Source: Hippasteria phrygiana (Eukaryota > Echinodermata > Asteroidea > Valvatida > Goniasteridae). Taken from it: 64,000 nucleotides of DNA. Positions 31,735 to 41,229 of this stretch are shown piece by piece; within the stretch, counting starts at the first letter, position 1, and every line of letters starts with the position of its first letter. Below the pieces are notes generated by a model, which did no database searches, was not told the DNA's origin, and saw only the letters and a program-made list of their open reading frames with translations. The position numbers and the translations under genes were made by a program. Location: positions 868,001 to 932,000 of the forward strand of contig JAZGUH010000555.1 of NCBI GenBank assembly GCA_037893225.1, in the 5' to 3' direction.

Positions 31735-32372
31735 ATTCTAGTTGCACTTGCAGCTACATGTACATGTAACTCCCTCATCATGTATAACCTGCGACAACAA
31801 CAAATCAACAAACTTCAACGCCTCCAAAATGCCACTGCTCGACTCATCACCTTATCCAGACGCACCACTCACATCACCCCCGTCTTAAAGTCTCTCCACT
31901 GGCTCCCCCTCATTGATCGCATTGCCTTCAAGATCCTCCTTCTCGCTTTCAAGTCGCTACAAGGAACTTCACCGGACTACATAACAGACATTATCACGCA
32001 ATATCAACCGCCATTTGTCTTCGTTCGGCCAGAGCACTACAGCTTTCTGTTCCCCGTACCAAGCACTCTTGGGGAAACCGCTCTTTGTCACGCGCCGCTC
32101 CCGAACTCTGGAACAATCTACCCCTTGAAATTCGTCAGTCATCATCATTGTCTGTATTTAAATCTTCTCTCAAAACCCACATGTTTACCTCACGATTTTG
32201 TGTTTAATGAGTTGGTATTCATTATTTCTGTTACTGATTTCTGTTAATCAAATTTAATTTAATTTAAATTTAATTTAATTTAAATTTAATTGTATTGTGC
32301 GCCATGAGCGTCTTGCTTGGCGGATACCGGCGCCTTATAAATGTTCATTATTATTATTATTATTATTATTAC
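31735..32372 (+). mobile_element. LINE 3' end (CR1/L2-like), 5'-truncated
   Basis: It holds the last part of a reverse-transcriptase reading frame followed by an untranslated end with TTTAATTTAATTTAAATTTA repeats, GTGCGCCATGAGCG, GGCGCCTTATAAATGTTCAT and an (ATT)n tail (32347-32372). GCGCYTTATAAATG before a simple repeat is a usual 3' signal of CR1/L2-type LINEs in invertebrates. The 5' break is near the ACATGTACATGTAA at 31755-31769. Confidence 0.9.
31745..32207 (+). pseudogene. LINE reverse transcriptase C-terminus, frameshifted
   Basis: The frame shows INKLQRLQNATARLI, HITPVLKSLHWLPLIDRIAF and KILLLAFKSLQGTSPDYI. These are the conserved thumb and C-terminal block of CR1/L2/Jockey-type polymerases. 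Near 32060-32072 the frame shifts. The continuation NRSLSRAAPELWNNLPLEIR and SLSVFKSSLKTHMF is read in another plus frame (from 32073) up to TAA at 32205-32207. The endonuclease and catalytic YADD region are gone. It lies in the same orientation as COPZ1 and is dead. Confidence 0.92.
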
Positions 32373-32756
32373 ATGTACATGTACATGTATGACAATGTCC
32401 TTGGCATTCTTTGCCAAAAAATTAAGCACGTGTTTGGTTTACTTGCCCTAGGGCATCATTGCATCATGCTTGTCATACAAACGGTAACCGGCAAGAACCA
32501 GAATGCTTGTGATCCACTGTATGGCAAACGTGCATAGTTGAGTCATGCCCCGTGCCATGTACGTGACACATTCTTTTATGGTAATGGTGCACATGTGCAT
32601 AAGATCGCATGCTCTTTCAAGTGCACTGACAGACAGATCTTTCAAATGCTCCCGGATCCTTTCCTTCAAAATTCACTATAAGGTTTTCGAGGAACTTGTA
32701 GGATTGTGGAAAGTAGAGCCCTGCCACTGTTGCACTTTGCATGGGGTTGATGACAA
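32373..32756. other. No gene; (ACATGT) run after LINE tail
   Basis: TACATGTACATGTACATGTA lies directly after the LINE (ATT)n tail, followed by unassigned sequence. Confidence 0.45.
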
Positions 32757-32758
32757 TG

Positions 32759-32850
32759 TTAGGGGTGTGCATTTACGGCCAGGGAATCGGGTACCCAATT
32801 GAAAAAAGCACAGGGGTACCCAGATACCCAGGTACCCGTTAAAGAAAGCC
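32759..32850. mobile_element. hAT-like fragment with GGGTACCC motifs
   Basis: TTAGGGGTGTGCATTTACGG and repeated GGTACCCAGATACCCAGGTA match the ends of the 11545-12134 element. The remaining ~500 bases are missing or not recognisable. Confidence 0.55.
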
Positions 32851-33330
32851 AATCCCAAAAAATGAAATCTTGGAAATTGTTGTTCATGTTGTTCGTAAAG
32901 ATCCGCATGTTAATACTACCACATCGGCGCAGCAAGATGCAAGTGTGTACAGTGAGCTGTGTAGCTTTACGGTGTAAATTGCATTATCGCAAGCGTCATA
33001 AGCCCTTTTTCACACAACGTGAAAAAAAAACTCGCAATGTTTGAGACTCCACTTACGAGCGCCGATTTTGGCCACCGGCCAACAACATTCGCAAGCTTTT
33101 ACATGACATGAAATAAAAAGCTGACCGACATTCCTTGAGACGACTGCACGCTTGCCAATGGTCGCGCGTGGAAGGTCTCTGCGCATGCCCATACATGTAG
33201 GTGCTGCATTCGCACGGGATGTTGTTCATTTCATACGGAATTTTTTCACGCATGGTTTGGCATACATTCCTTGCAAAATCTTCCGCCAGCAGAAGATTTT
33301 GTCTTGGGTCTACCTCCTTCAAAATCTCCT

Positions 33331-33808
33331 AAAGGCAGTGTACATGATTGGTCATTGTTGCAATTTTCAGAAATAAGCGGATTTGAGGGTTAATATTGTA
33401 TAGGAAATATCGTTTCACTGACCTGTTCAAAGTTTTGTGTTGTTGGATGGCGAAAAAAATGAGAGAAAAACGGCGCTCGTTTTCAACCGTCGGGCGGATG
33501 ATACCCTAAAGTCAAGGCGCGTGGCTACCTGGACGCGTGACGCGCCCCAAATGTCAGCATGTCCGGGGTGCGCCACTTGTCCAGGTGGCCACGCGCGCCT
33601 CGACTAGAGGCTACAGGCAGTTTTCCAACGATTTCCAGCTGGAAATCGTTGGAAAACGATATAAATTTCCACTTTTCTTGACAACGACAGCACACCTGGT
33701 GCCATCATTTCACAGGATGATTGAGACTACTATTAACTTACAGTCTAGTAAGGTATTTTGTAATAATTCAGAAATTTTTTTTGAGGATTACCAATCGTGT
33801 ACACTGCA
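33331..33808. mobile_element. MITE with AAAGGCAGTGTACATGATTGG ends, copy 1
   Basis: The left end AAAGGCAGTGTACATGATTG and right end CCAATCGTGTACACTGC are inverted. Landmarks are ACGATTTCCAGCTGGAAATC (an internal palindrome, 33626-33654), ACACCTGGTGCCATCATTTC and GAGACTACTATTAACTTA. Copies are at 40255-40520 (truncated) and 56157-56752. AAAGGCAGTG-ACAC-ATTGGTAAT-type ends are, from memory, a frequent echinoderm repeat; a database search would settle it. Confidence 0.75.
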
Positions 33809-34239
33809 TGTACCTGTAATGTTTGAGAGAAACATTCGCAAGGAATGTAGGTCACTCTCAAGCATTGTTTTCCTTTCACACGATGGCCATTTTGTAACAT
33901 TTCTCAATCATTGCGAGAATCTCTCAATCGTTGTGAGTTTTTTGCGTCGTATGAAAAGGGCTATAGACATCAATCTGTTTTGTTTTTCCATGTACCCTGG
34001 TTTTCATTTTGAAAATTCCCACAAATGACATTCAAAAACTTCCTTTTCCATTGTCAAAGTACTAAGCAATATGTTATTTCGTTTACTACGGGTACTCGAT
34101 TCTATAATCTGGAACCAGTTCCTGACATTTACAGTCAGGTACTCAGGTATCGATGTAGACAAGTTTCTTGTTGGGTCTGCATTTTATGTTTCTTTACACT
34201 TCGGGATGACAGTTTTCAGGCAGAAGCAGACTTCAGATC

Positions 34240-35819
34240 TTAAAGAGGAACTAAAACCAATTTGCATTTTTCTACTTTAGTGGCTTTTCTGAGAGCTTAC
34301 ATGTATGCCTCCCCAAACCTAACAAAGTAGGTTTGAAGAGTTTATGCATGGATTTGGCAATTTTAGAGAAGTTTTACTTTGGAGTTGCTTTCGCTCAGAA
34401 TCAGAAAAGCTCGGGGTCAACCGCGTGTTTACAATCCGATCGTGTGACGTAGCTGCGTGGAGATAGATGACGTCACTATGCGAGTGCCCATTGTGTTTGC
34501 GTGCGTGCATGTCTACTATGAGTACTATGTGTTGGGTTTTGTCCTAATTTTCTTGTTCCTGGTGGTGCATTATTGCATGAACGTTGCACTGATGAGTTTG
34601 TATATATTATTATATTATCCCCCTCCCCCGAAGACCCTTCGCTGCCCGCGCCCATGGCGCCCCGACACAAGTATTTTTTTTTATCACGTACGAATTGGTT
34701 GCAATGCCCACTAATGAAAATTTTGCTGTTTAGACGCTTTTGGACACCCCAACAATCGGTAGCAATCTGTACTCTAAACATCATCAATGACCATTTTAAT
34801 ACTTACTCGTGCCCTCTCCCTTTTCCGGAAAGCACCTACAGATTGCATACGTCGTCGCTTAAAAGGCGATGGTGTCGCGCTGCGTGATCGACTCCTGCTC
34901 CCATCTTCAACATCGGCTTGGTCGTGGCTCATATGTTATAGCGGCAAAACAAATTACGTGTGCTCGAGGCACACCACTCCCGTGCGGGTCACCGGGGCCT
35001 CCGCGCCGCTGGACGGCGGGAAAAAACTACGTGTCCCGCTGGTTGTGCCGGTCCCTCGGAAAATCGAACCCAAAGTACGACTTCGGACCGCAGCAGCGGG
35101 CGCAGGCGCCAGCCGTGCCGTCCAACTGCGGCCTGATTCCAGCGTGCTCGGGCCGATGGTGTCCGCCCCTTCTCTCTGTCTCTTCTCTCCCTTCCTTTCT
35201 TTCCCCAACTGCCTGCCTGCCTGCCTGCCGAAAGATACAATTTCATCTTCACAGTCTTTCGTAAAATGTTCCTTAGCACCATTTCGTCAGCCTAAAGTCA
35301 GATCGCGTTGTTTCCACACTCGTTGTTTCCCATCAACTTTAGGGAATCTTAAAAAAGATAGGTTCGGATTTTTGTCCGTATTTCTTGTGCAGCCACCTAC
35401 CACACACGTTCTCGGCATAATACTTATTAACTTTAATACATTCGAGATCCGAATAACTCAAAAAGTAAGCTAGGAAGGCCGTGAATTCGGCAAAAAATGC
35501 CAAAAGTACGACCAGCTGCCGACGAAAATGTCATAAAACACACGTGGATGATAGTACCAACACGCTGCAGACGTGATGGCTGCACGGCTGGGTAAGCGCA
35601 CACACGTCATAAGGTCATATGCATACATTTGCATCCCTAATGACCTTTTCAGGAATTGAGACCAAACGCTCACTCCAAGGGGCAATTTTAGTCCATTTTT
35701 TTTCAATGAAATAAATTTTTATCGTTCTTTACTAATTTGTATTCGGTTAGAAGAATATACAAGCTATCAGAAAAGCCAATAAAGTGGAAAAATGAAAATT
35801 GGTTTTAGTTCCTCTTTAA
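34240..35819. mobile_element. 1.58-kb TTAA-flanked element with GC-rich interior
   Basis: The ends are TTAAAGAGGAACTAAAACCA and its inverse, and similarity runs about 65 bases (through GGCTTTTCTGATAGCTT). TTAA lies at 34240-34243 and 35816-35819. The middle (about 34960-35240) is GC-rich (CGGACCGCAGCAGCGGGCGC), unlike the AT-rich ends and neighbours, and could be captured host sequence. Frames at 34787-35473 and 34869-35264 cross it without a domain I recognise. TTAA targets are used by piggyBac and Kolobok; the tips (AGAGGAAC) do not look like classical piggyBac tips. Confidence 0.8.
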
Positions 35820-35898
35820 CTTACATTCTTAGGCTTCTCTTGCCCAATTTTTAGGCTCTGCAGAAGCACCTCAGCGGCATCCCTGTAATACTGTTTAT

Positions 35899-36302
35899 CA
35901 GGGATGTAGTTGAGTGCTCTGCAAGTCTCTGCAAGTCCCTGCAAGTCCATCACAAGCCCTCCAGTCCTAATTCCAATCACAAGCTATTCAAATAAGCTTT
36001 GACAAAGGCATTCCTTTGTCATTGTTCATCCAGTTACTTGTGACTGGCTTTATGAAAGGACTTCTGACTGGACTTCTGACTGGACTTCTGACTGGACTTC
36101 TGACTGGACTTCTGACTGGACGTCTGACTGGACGTCTGACTGGACTTCTGACTGGACGTCTGACTGGACGTCTGACTGGACTTCTGACTGGACGTCTGAC
36201 TGGACTTCTGACTGGACTTCTGACTGGACTTCTGACTGGACTTGTGAAAGGACTTGTGAAAGGACTTGTGAAAGGACTTGCAGGGACTCGACTACAACTC
36301 TG
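35899..36302 (+). mobile_element. hAT-like foldback element (copy C) next to a COPZ1 exon
   Basis: It starts CAGGGATGTAGTTGAG and ends GACTCGACTACAACTCTG. A perfect 8-bp duplication CTGTTTAT flanks it (35891-35898 and 36303-36310). The core AAAGGCATTCCTTTGTCATT is shared with copies A, B, D and E. The right arm is a 12-bp array. It ends 54 bases before the exon at 36357. Confidence 0.9.
36058..36276 (+). repeat. 12-bp minisatellite GGACTTCTGACT
   Basis: About fifteen units with a C/T or G variant (CTTCTGA or CGTCTGA), then three GGACTTGTGAAA units. The LTGLLTGR frame is an artefact. Confidence 0.95.
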
Positions 36303-36356
36303 CTGTTTATAGTGTTATGCTCTTTCTTGCTTACTTCTTGTGCCAGGATCATTCTG

Positions 36357-36437
36357 GAGTCTGACTACAGCAACGTCGTGCAGAGGATAGCTGTACGAGG
36401 AGACGATATCCCAATCAATGAACAGACAGTTGCTCAG
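36357..36437 (+). CDS. COPZ1: Coatomer subunit zeta, penultimate-type exon
   Basis: This exon continues the COPI zeta subunit. G36357 completes the glycine codon left open at 30800, then the exon reads IILESDYSNVVQRIAVRGDD and IPINEQTVAQ. Animal COPZ1 has the equivalent segment [20 protein letters not shown] plus PLTEQTVSQ. The acceptor is TTGTGCCAG after a short T/C tract. The donor is CAG|GTACTC, phase 0. The residues expected next (VLQSAKEQ-KWSLLR in other animals) are not encoded directly after; read-through gives unrelated sequence and a stop near 36503. The exon starts 54 bases after the end of a foldback element (35899-36302), so the acceptor and its branch point lie very close to a mobile element. 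Confidence 0.93.
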
Positions 36438-36484
36438 GTACTCATCTTGCATGTACTTTTCACGAAGGTCCAATCTAGATTTTA

Positions 36485-36610
36485 CTTTGGGACAATGGTG
36501 TAGATTTTTGGGGGATGGGGGATATATCCAACCCCCCTCACCCCACTTTTTGACCTGTGGATGGGCTATGGGATCATCCCCCAGATTGTTGTAAAAAAAA
36601 AAAAAATAAC
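36485..36610. repeat. GGGGATATATCC-CCCCACTTTTTGACC repeat, copy 1
   Basis: The phrases GGGGGATGGGGGATATATCC and CCCCACTTTTTGACCTG recur at 58700-58800. Here it is followed by a poly-A run (36590-36606). Confidence 0.6.
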
Positions 36611-36631
36611 GTAAAATTTCCAGTAGAATTG

Positions 36632-36892
36632 TACAGTGCATTGCAATTGAAAGTTAACCTCAAAATGGGAATTTCTCTTGACACTTTTTCTCTTTCCAGG
36701 GAATTCATTTTCATTTTACAATATGAAACTTCTTTGGGAAAACATTTTCACACCTTTTCTCAAAGTGGGAAAGTAATTTCCCACTTGAATTTGCAGGCGG
36801 GGAAAAGTTGGGTGAGAAATGTGAATGGGAATTCTTTTCGCAAAATTTCCCATTCCCATTCACAGTGTTAACTTCCAATTGCAATGTACTGC
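36632..36892. mobile_element. MITE with TACAGTGCATTGCAATTG ends, copy 2
   Basis: The ends are TACAGTGCATTGCAATTGAA and TTCCAATTGCAATGTACTG. The interior has GGGAATTTCTCTTGACAC and CCCATTCCCATTCACAG, as in the copies at 10715 and 54472. Confidence 0.75.
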
Positions 36893-36974
36893 AGACTCGC
36901 CTGAATCTACTCCTTTGTTTGAGTCCATACCGCCCCTGCAGAGGGGAGAAATTGGGGAGAAATTGGCATTGTGT

Positions 36975-37175
36975 CCGGTTATTTACAGGAGGCTCTGGGG
37001 TGTCGCGCCGGCTTTTGTGGCCAAGCGAAACGGACACATTGTGATTGTGCAGTCAAGCGTAACATACATGTACACAATAATCCAACAATGGATTGAAACT
37101 GCACAAATAGCGGCTATAGGTGTCATCCGGCCTGGTGGCACTGTCTTTTTGCGTCATCCGTACGCAAGGGGTTAA
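36975..37175 (+). mobile_element. TTAA MITE family 1, copy d
   Basis: The right end is CCGTACGCAAGGGGTTAA (TTAA at 37172-37175). The core matches copy a in the same orientation. The left end has lost the CCCC tip, starting near GGTTATTTACAGGAGGC. Confidence 0.8.
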
Positions 37176-37185
37176 AAGTTGGAAC

Positions 37186-37275
37186 AGTGGTTCATCCCCT
37201 GCCTTCCATGACGCTGACCCTGGTCAGAATCCCATCTGGGTCATTGTGTGGATCTGGTGATTCCATACATTTCCT
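37186..37275 (+). repeat. tRNA-like SINE fragment
   Basis: AACAGTGGTTCATCCCCTGC and GGTCAGAATCCCATCTGGGT are in A- and B-box positions and are degenerate. Confidence 0.35.
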
Positions 37276-37311
37276 TTGATTTTTGTTGTTTTGTTGCATT
37301 CTTCCCACAGG

Positions 37312-37344
37312 TGTCTTCGGGCCTGAGGGCTGCAGTGCTGTAAG
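37312..37344 (+). CDS. Candidate alternative terminal exon of COPZ1 (weak)
   Basis: A strong acceptor (TTGTTGCATTCTTCCCACAG) is followed in phase 0 by GTGTCTTCGGG..., which reads VSSGLRAAVL and then TAA. Phase 0 fits the donor at 36437. The peptide does not resemble the normal COPZ1 end (VLQSAKEQ-KWSLLR). It may be an alternative short C-terminus, a terminal exon of another transcript, or chance. The true last exon may lie beyond the window. Confidence 0.2.
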
Positions 37345-38045
37345 CACCTTTAAGGAATCATCGGTTCCGTTACCAGGAAAACCATAATAGTTTCCATAGC
37401 TTGGTTTAACTTCTTCCTTTGCAGGTCATTATTTTTCTCTCTATAGGCTTGTATATATGAGAATACCGGATCACCAGAAATTGGCCTTGTCAGTCCTTAA
37501 TTGAAATTGCTGGGACATGTAGTATGGAAACCTCAAAGTATCTGAAAGGTGGATGTCTCACCAATGCTGGAAGTTACCCCCCCCCCCCCCCCCCCGCCTA
37601 GGTATTACTGGGATAATATCTTTGGCATCTGGAGATTTATCCTGTATTTAGATTTGGACCTAGGAAGACTGTAAGGGTGGTAGGGCTGGCAACCTAAAAT
37701 GTGGCCAACACCCACCACCTCTGTTGTAGCCCTTTACCTAGGATGACTTTTATCCTTGTATTGGTTGACTTCCGTAGAAACAAAATCTCTTAATAGTGTG
37801 GATAAACAACTATGCAATATTTGAAATTTGTAACTTTTGTAATGAAAGTGTTTTGAAATCACAGTACATGTAGATTCCGTGTGCAAAACGAACACTATGG
37901 CAAGCGTAAGGCTGCCTGGGCACAATTTCATGGCTCTGCTGACCATATGCGAGAAATACCAGCCGAGTATAACAGAAAATTCTGCAGTAACGGTTAGTGT
38001 TTTTCACGGGTAAGCAAAGGATTTTGTCTAGTGTGCATGCAATAC
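37345..38045. other. No gene; poly-C at 37578
   Basis: A C tract lies at 37577-37596. The remainder is unassigned. Confidence 0.4.
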
Positions 38046-38516
38046 ATCTCCCTAACTAGTTCGCGTCGGATGATGTGTATGGGCTCCGTGCACAACAACA
38101 CCCTCAGCGGAAAGAAAAGGCGAGATGGGGGGTCAATATCGACGCCATCTTACCAGACTTCAATTTAAGTGTCTGGTTCCCGCTGTGATATTCTTATTGA
38201 AAAGGCAATTATCGAGAGTCAGCGAACAGACAAAGCAATCCCACTGGTATACGAGTATCAAATGAACGAGGAGCGCAGTGCGTAATACCAGCGACGTACT
38301 CCCCATGGAAGTGCGGTTGCTATGTGGACAGCGCCCTCATTCGACGGCGCACGGAGCCCATACACGCACTCAGTGAGGCAAGGGTCCAGCGAAAATATCT
38401 GTCAGTGACCGGCTCGCAGTGAGCGAGGCCAGGGTTGTGCTACCGGCAGATTAAGGCCTGAACACGTCTGGCACCCAGGCTCATGAAAAATAATCCTGGC
38501 ATGAACTGGCTAAGGT
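38046..38516. mobile_element. Longer relative of the 28553 element
   Basis: The left end CCTAACTAGTTCGCGTCGGA and right end GCATGAACTGGCTAAGG are loosely inverted. Positions 38325-38515 match 28575-28732 (GACCGGCTCGCAGTGAGCGA). GGGCTCCGTGC and GCACGGAGCCC form an inner hairpin (38081 and 38350). Confidence 0.6.
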
Positions 38517-40250
38517 TCGGTGCTTATGTGGTTAACGCAAAATTGGATTCTGCTAGCTCGCTTAGCACAGATAGCGACAGTGAAAATCCGTGATTGCGGA
38601 ATCATGGACGGAATCGCGGAATCAAGTGTCAAAAACGGAATTAAAGATTTGAACGGTAAAAAATGGAACACGCATTTCAAAATATAATTAATGAAATATA
38701 GAAATGTACTCACAAGCTTTTTTTTATAACAGAAAAATCACGTTAAAATGACGAAGCAGCATACCGTTAATCACGCAACGAAAACTCCAGCCGAATATGT
38801 ACATGCCAGTGTACACAGTACCACGCTAATTCATTTAGAATTTGGGCTAGTCACACAATTGGGGCCTGATACGATTTCATGCGATTCCGCTTGTATGCTG
38901 CGGCAAAACGAATACCTTGATGTGGGAACAGACGCAATGAACCAGGGGTTGGATTCGTGGCCCAACTCATGCCAAGGCGACAAAGGGGTGAAACCTCCTG
39001 TTACTGGATGTGATTTGCGTGCGTGCTACTCCGGATGTTCACAGGGGCGAAGATTTTATTTTATCTCTCTAAAATGCCTGCTGATGTGCTCATCAATATG
39101 GAAAACTGCCCGTCTAAAATCATTCAGAATCAGTCGGGTTGTCAGCTTTATACATGTAACTCTGGGTTCTCTATTTACTGTTCACTTCTGGATATTCACC
39201 GCGAGTGCCTCACTACTGAGGAACACACGAGGCAACTCATAATGCTTTACTATAAAGGGAGCTTAGAGGGACACTTTCATTGCGATTTTACCAATTTTTA
39301 ATTTGTACAGTTTACTCATCGGGGAGGTAATTCTATTCAAAAGGCTTCAAATTCAAAAAAAAAAAAAAAAATGCAAAATTTTCGAATGGATTTTCACTGA
39401 TACGTACAGTTTACTCATCGGGGAGGTAATTCAAAAGGCTTCAAATTCCAGATAAAAAAGAAAACAAAAATCCGGAAAATGCAAAAATTTTGAACGGATT
39501 TTTACTCTCTACACAAAATTGCAGGTCATTAACGCAGGGCCCAGCATTATGCATTAGGCTCTGACCTTACATCACTGCATGGCCAGTTCTTTTTTTTCTC
39601 CTCTCACTCAAGAGCTAAAGGTTTGTGAAGAATGTCAACAACCTCATGAATGAAGCCTGAAACCTTCATAAACCACAGTTTATGAGTAAATCCTTGTCCT
39701 TCTCTCTTTTACTTTTCTTTGTAACTAACTGGTTGGTAAAGTTCTCCCTACCTGGAGGTCTGACATTAATTCCAGATGAGAGGAAATAAATTAACTATTT
39801 GAATAGTTCTTCAAATGCCCAGAGGGTGGTGTGCGCATGTAGATACTGGATTTTTTTCTCAGTTGGGAAGGACAAAGACTGACCTCGTTTCATGTATATG
39901 CCAAAAGGGCAACAGTGAAAAACAAAACTGGAACGAGGTCGGGTCATGCTCCACCATGAAAGTTATGACCTAACAGTTCTTGACTGCAGTGGGGAGGGTG
40001 GGACAATGTGCTTTTCACCACCGAGGGATGCGTGGTACCAGAGACAAAGTTGACATACATGTACAAGCACATTGCTGTAGATGTAGCCTACATGCTCTGT
40101 GATGGTAATCGACATGACCTTTCAAACGGGAATGCTAGTTCCAGGCTTCTTTGTGTATAAATGTTGAGGTTATTTCAGGCCTTACATATAATCAGGCTTC
40201 CCTTAACTTGTTGCCAGGCTCTAAACAAGAACAACACTGGACAAGAACAA
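38517..40250. other. No gene recognised, 38.5-40.25 kb
   Basis: The 164-codon frame at 38748-39242 has no known domain. TTTACTCATCGGGGAGGTAA occurs twice (39309 and 39408), an imperfect ~100-bp tandem duplication with a poly-A at 39355-39371. Nothing else was seen. Confidence 0.45.
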
Positions 40251-40254
40251 GAAC

Positions 40255-40520
40255 AGCATGTCCAGCGCGCCACTCGTCCGGGTAGCCACGCACGCCTTGA
40301 CTAAAGGCTACAGGGCAGTTTTCCAACCATTTCCAGCTGGAAATCGTTGGAAGGCGATATAAATTTCTACTTTTCTTGACGACAGCACACCTGGTGCCAT
40401 AATATCACAGGATGATTGAGACTACTATTAACTTACACTTACAGTCTAGTCAGGTATTTCGTAATAATTCATTAAAAAAAAAATTGGAGAATTACCAATC
40501 GTGTACACTACCTTTAAAGC
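40255..40520. mobile_element. MITE of the 33331 family, truncated copy
   Basis: GTCCAGCGCGCCACTCGTCC through ATTACCAATCGTGTACACTA matches the right-hand 240 bases of 33331-33808. The left end is missing. Confidence 0.75.
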
Positions 40521-40591
40521 TACATGTATTTACATCAGAATGGATGTAAAGTGCTGTAGTCAGATTTTAAAACTTGACTGTGGAATTTGAA

Positions 40592-40746
40592 TTAACCCTC
40601 TCGCTCTCGGTGCCAAAATGGAGCCGACTACTCTATATCAAAACCTATCAAGTGACAGGTTGAAAGTAAACACACACACAAGCTGTGAGAGTTGGTGGGT
40701 GGATTGTTTGATTGGCTGTGATAGTTATAATAGTAGGAGGGTTTAA
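40592..40746 (+). mobile_element. TTAA-flanked MITE family 2, copy b
   Basis: It starts TTAACCCTCTCGCTCTCGG and ends TAATAGTAGGAGGGTTTAA. A short (CA)n lies inside at 40671-40680. Confidence 0.85.
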
Positions 40747-41033
40747 AATGGGAGCAGAAATTAAAATTGTCTCCTTTTTGTCCAAGAAAAGGAATGAAAG
40801 AGTTAGTGAATTTTTGTGTCGCCTAAACGAATGTTTTTGGGGGGACACTTACAAAATGTACCAGTCCTAAATTCTGTGTGACCGTAGCTCCGTAGCCTCG
40901 TACATGTATGTTAAAGTTTCAGGTTAAGTTTTTGGGAGAAAGTTTATAACATCTACATGCTTTTATGGATTTTGATGAAACTTATATGCAGTGACCCTTA
41001 GGTGGGAAGAAGCAATTCTTCTTCGGAATTCTA

Positions 41034-41046
41034 AGGTCAAAGGTCA
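41034..41046 (+). promoter_or_regulatory. DR1 nuclear-receptor-type motif in a repeat
   Basis: AGGTCA-A-AGGTCA is the consensus direct repeat with one-base spacing bound by HNF4, COUP-TF and RXR heterodimers. It lies inside a mobile element, and whether it is used is unknown. Confidence 0.4.
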
Positions 41047-41206
41047 TATGCAGGGGTCATTAGTATGTCTGTAGTATGTGGCATTTTAGTTAGTTTCGCC
41101 CAAAAAATGGGTCTCATATGAAAAGTTGAGGTCCAATTGCAATCAAACTTGGGTCATTGGTGCATTATGTTAACCATCATATAATGATGTCAAAGGTCAC
41201 ATACTG

Positions 41207-41229
41207 AGGTCAAAGGTCATTTGAGGTCA
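41207..41229 (+). promoter_or_regulatory. DR1 motif plus third AGGTCA half-site
   Basis: AGGTCA-A-AGGTCA (41207-41219) is followed by another AGGTCA at 41224-41229 in the same orientation. Other AAAGGTCA half-sites are at about 41193, 41350 and 41368. Confidence 0.4.

Larger units (their letters stand above)
30801..36356 (+). other. Intron between the two COPZ1 exons
   Basis: The intron runs from the GTGAGC donor at 30801 to the CAG acceptor at 36356, about 5.6 kb. It holds a truncated TIR element (31027-31345), a LINE 3' end (31735-32372), a hAT-like fragment (32759-32850), a 478-bp MITE (33331-33808), a 1.58-kb TTAA element (34240-35819) and a foldback element (35899-36302). Roughly two thirds of the intron is recognisable mobile DNA. 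I saw no other conserved exon in it. Confidence 0.85.

Noticed and set aside
34787..35473. 228-codon frame as a gene
   Set aside because: It crosses the GC-rich core of a TTAA element, ends in AT-rich noise, and shows no recognisable domain in this or the overlapping frames.
36016..36352. Frames of repeated LTGLLTGR / VQSEVQSD
   Set aside because: Artefact of the GGACTTCTGACT array.
30343..36356. A miR-148-like hairpin in COPZ1, as in vertebrates
   Set aside because: I looked for the CAGTGCA-seed hairpin by eye in the intron and flanks and did not find one.
38748..39242. 164-codon frame as a gene
   Set aside because: No domain, no splice signals and no repeat protein similarity that I can recognise.
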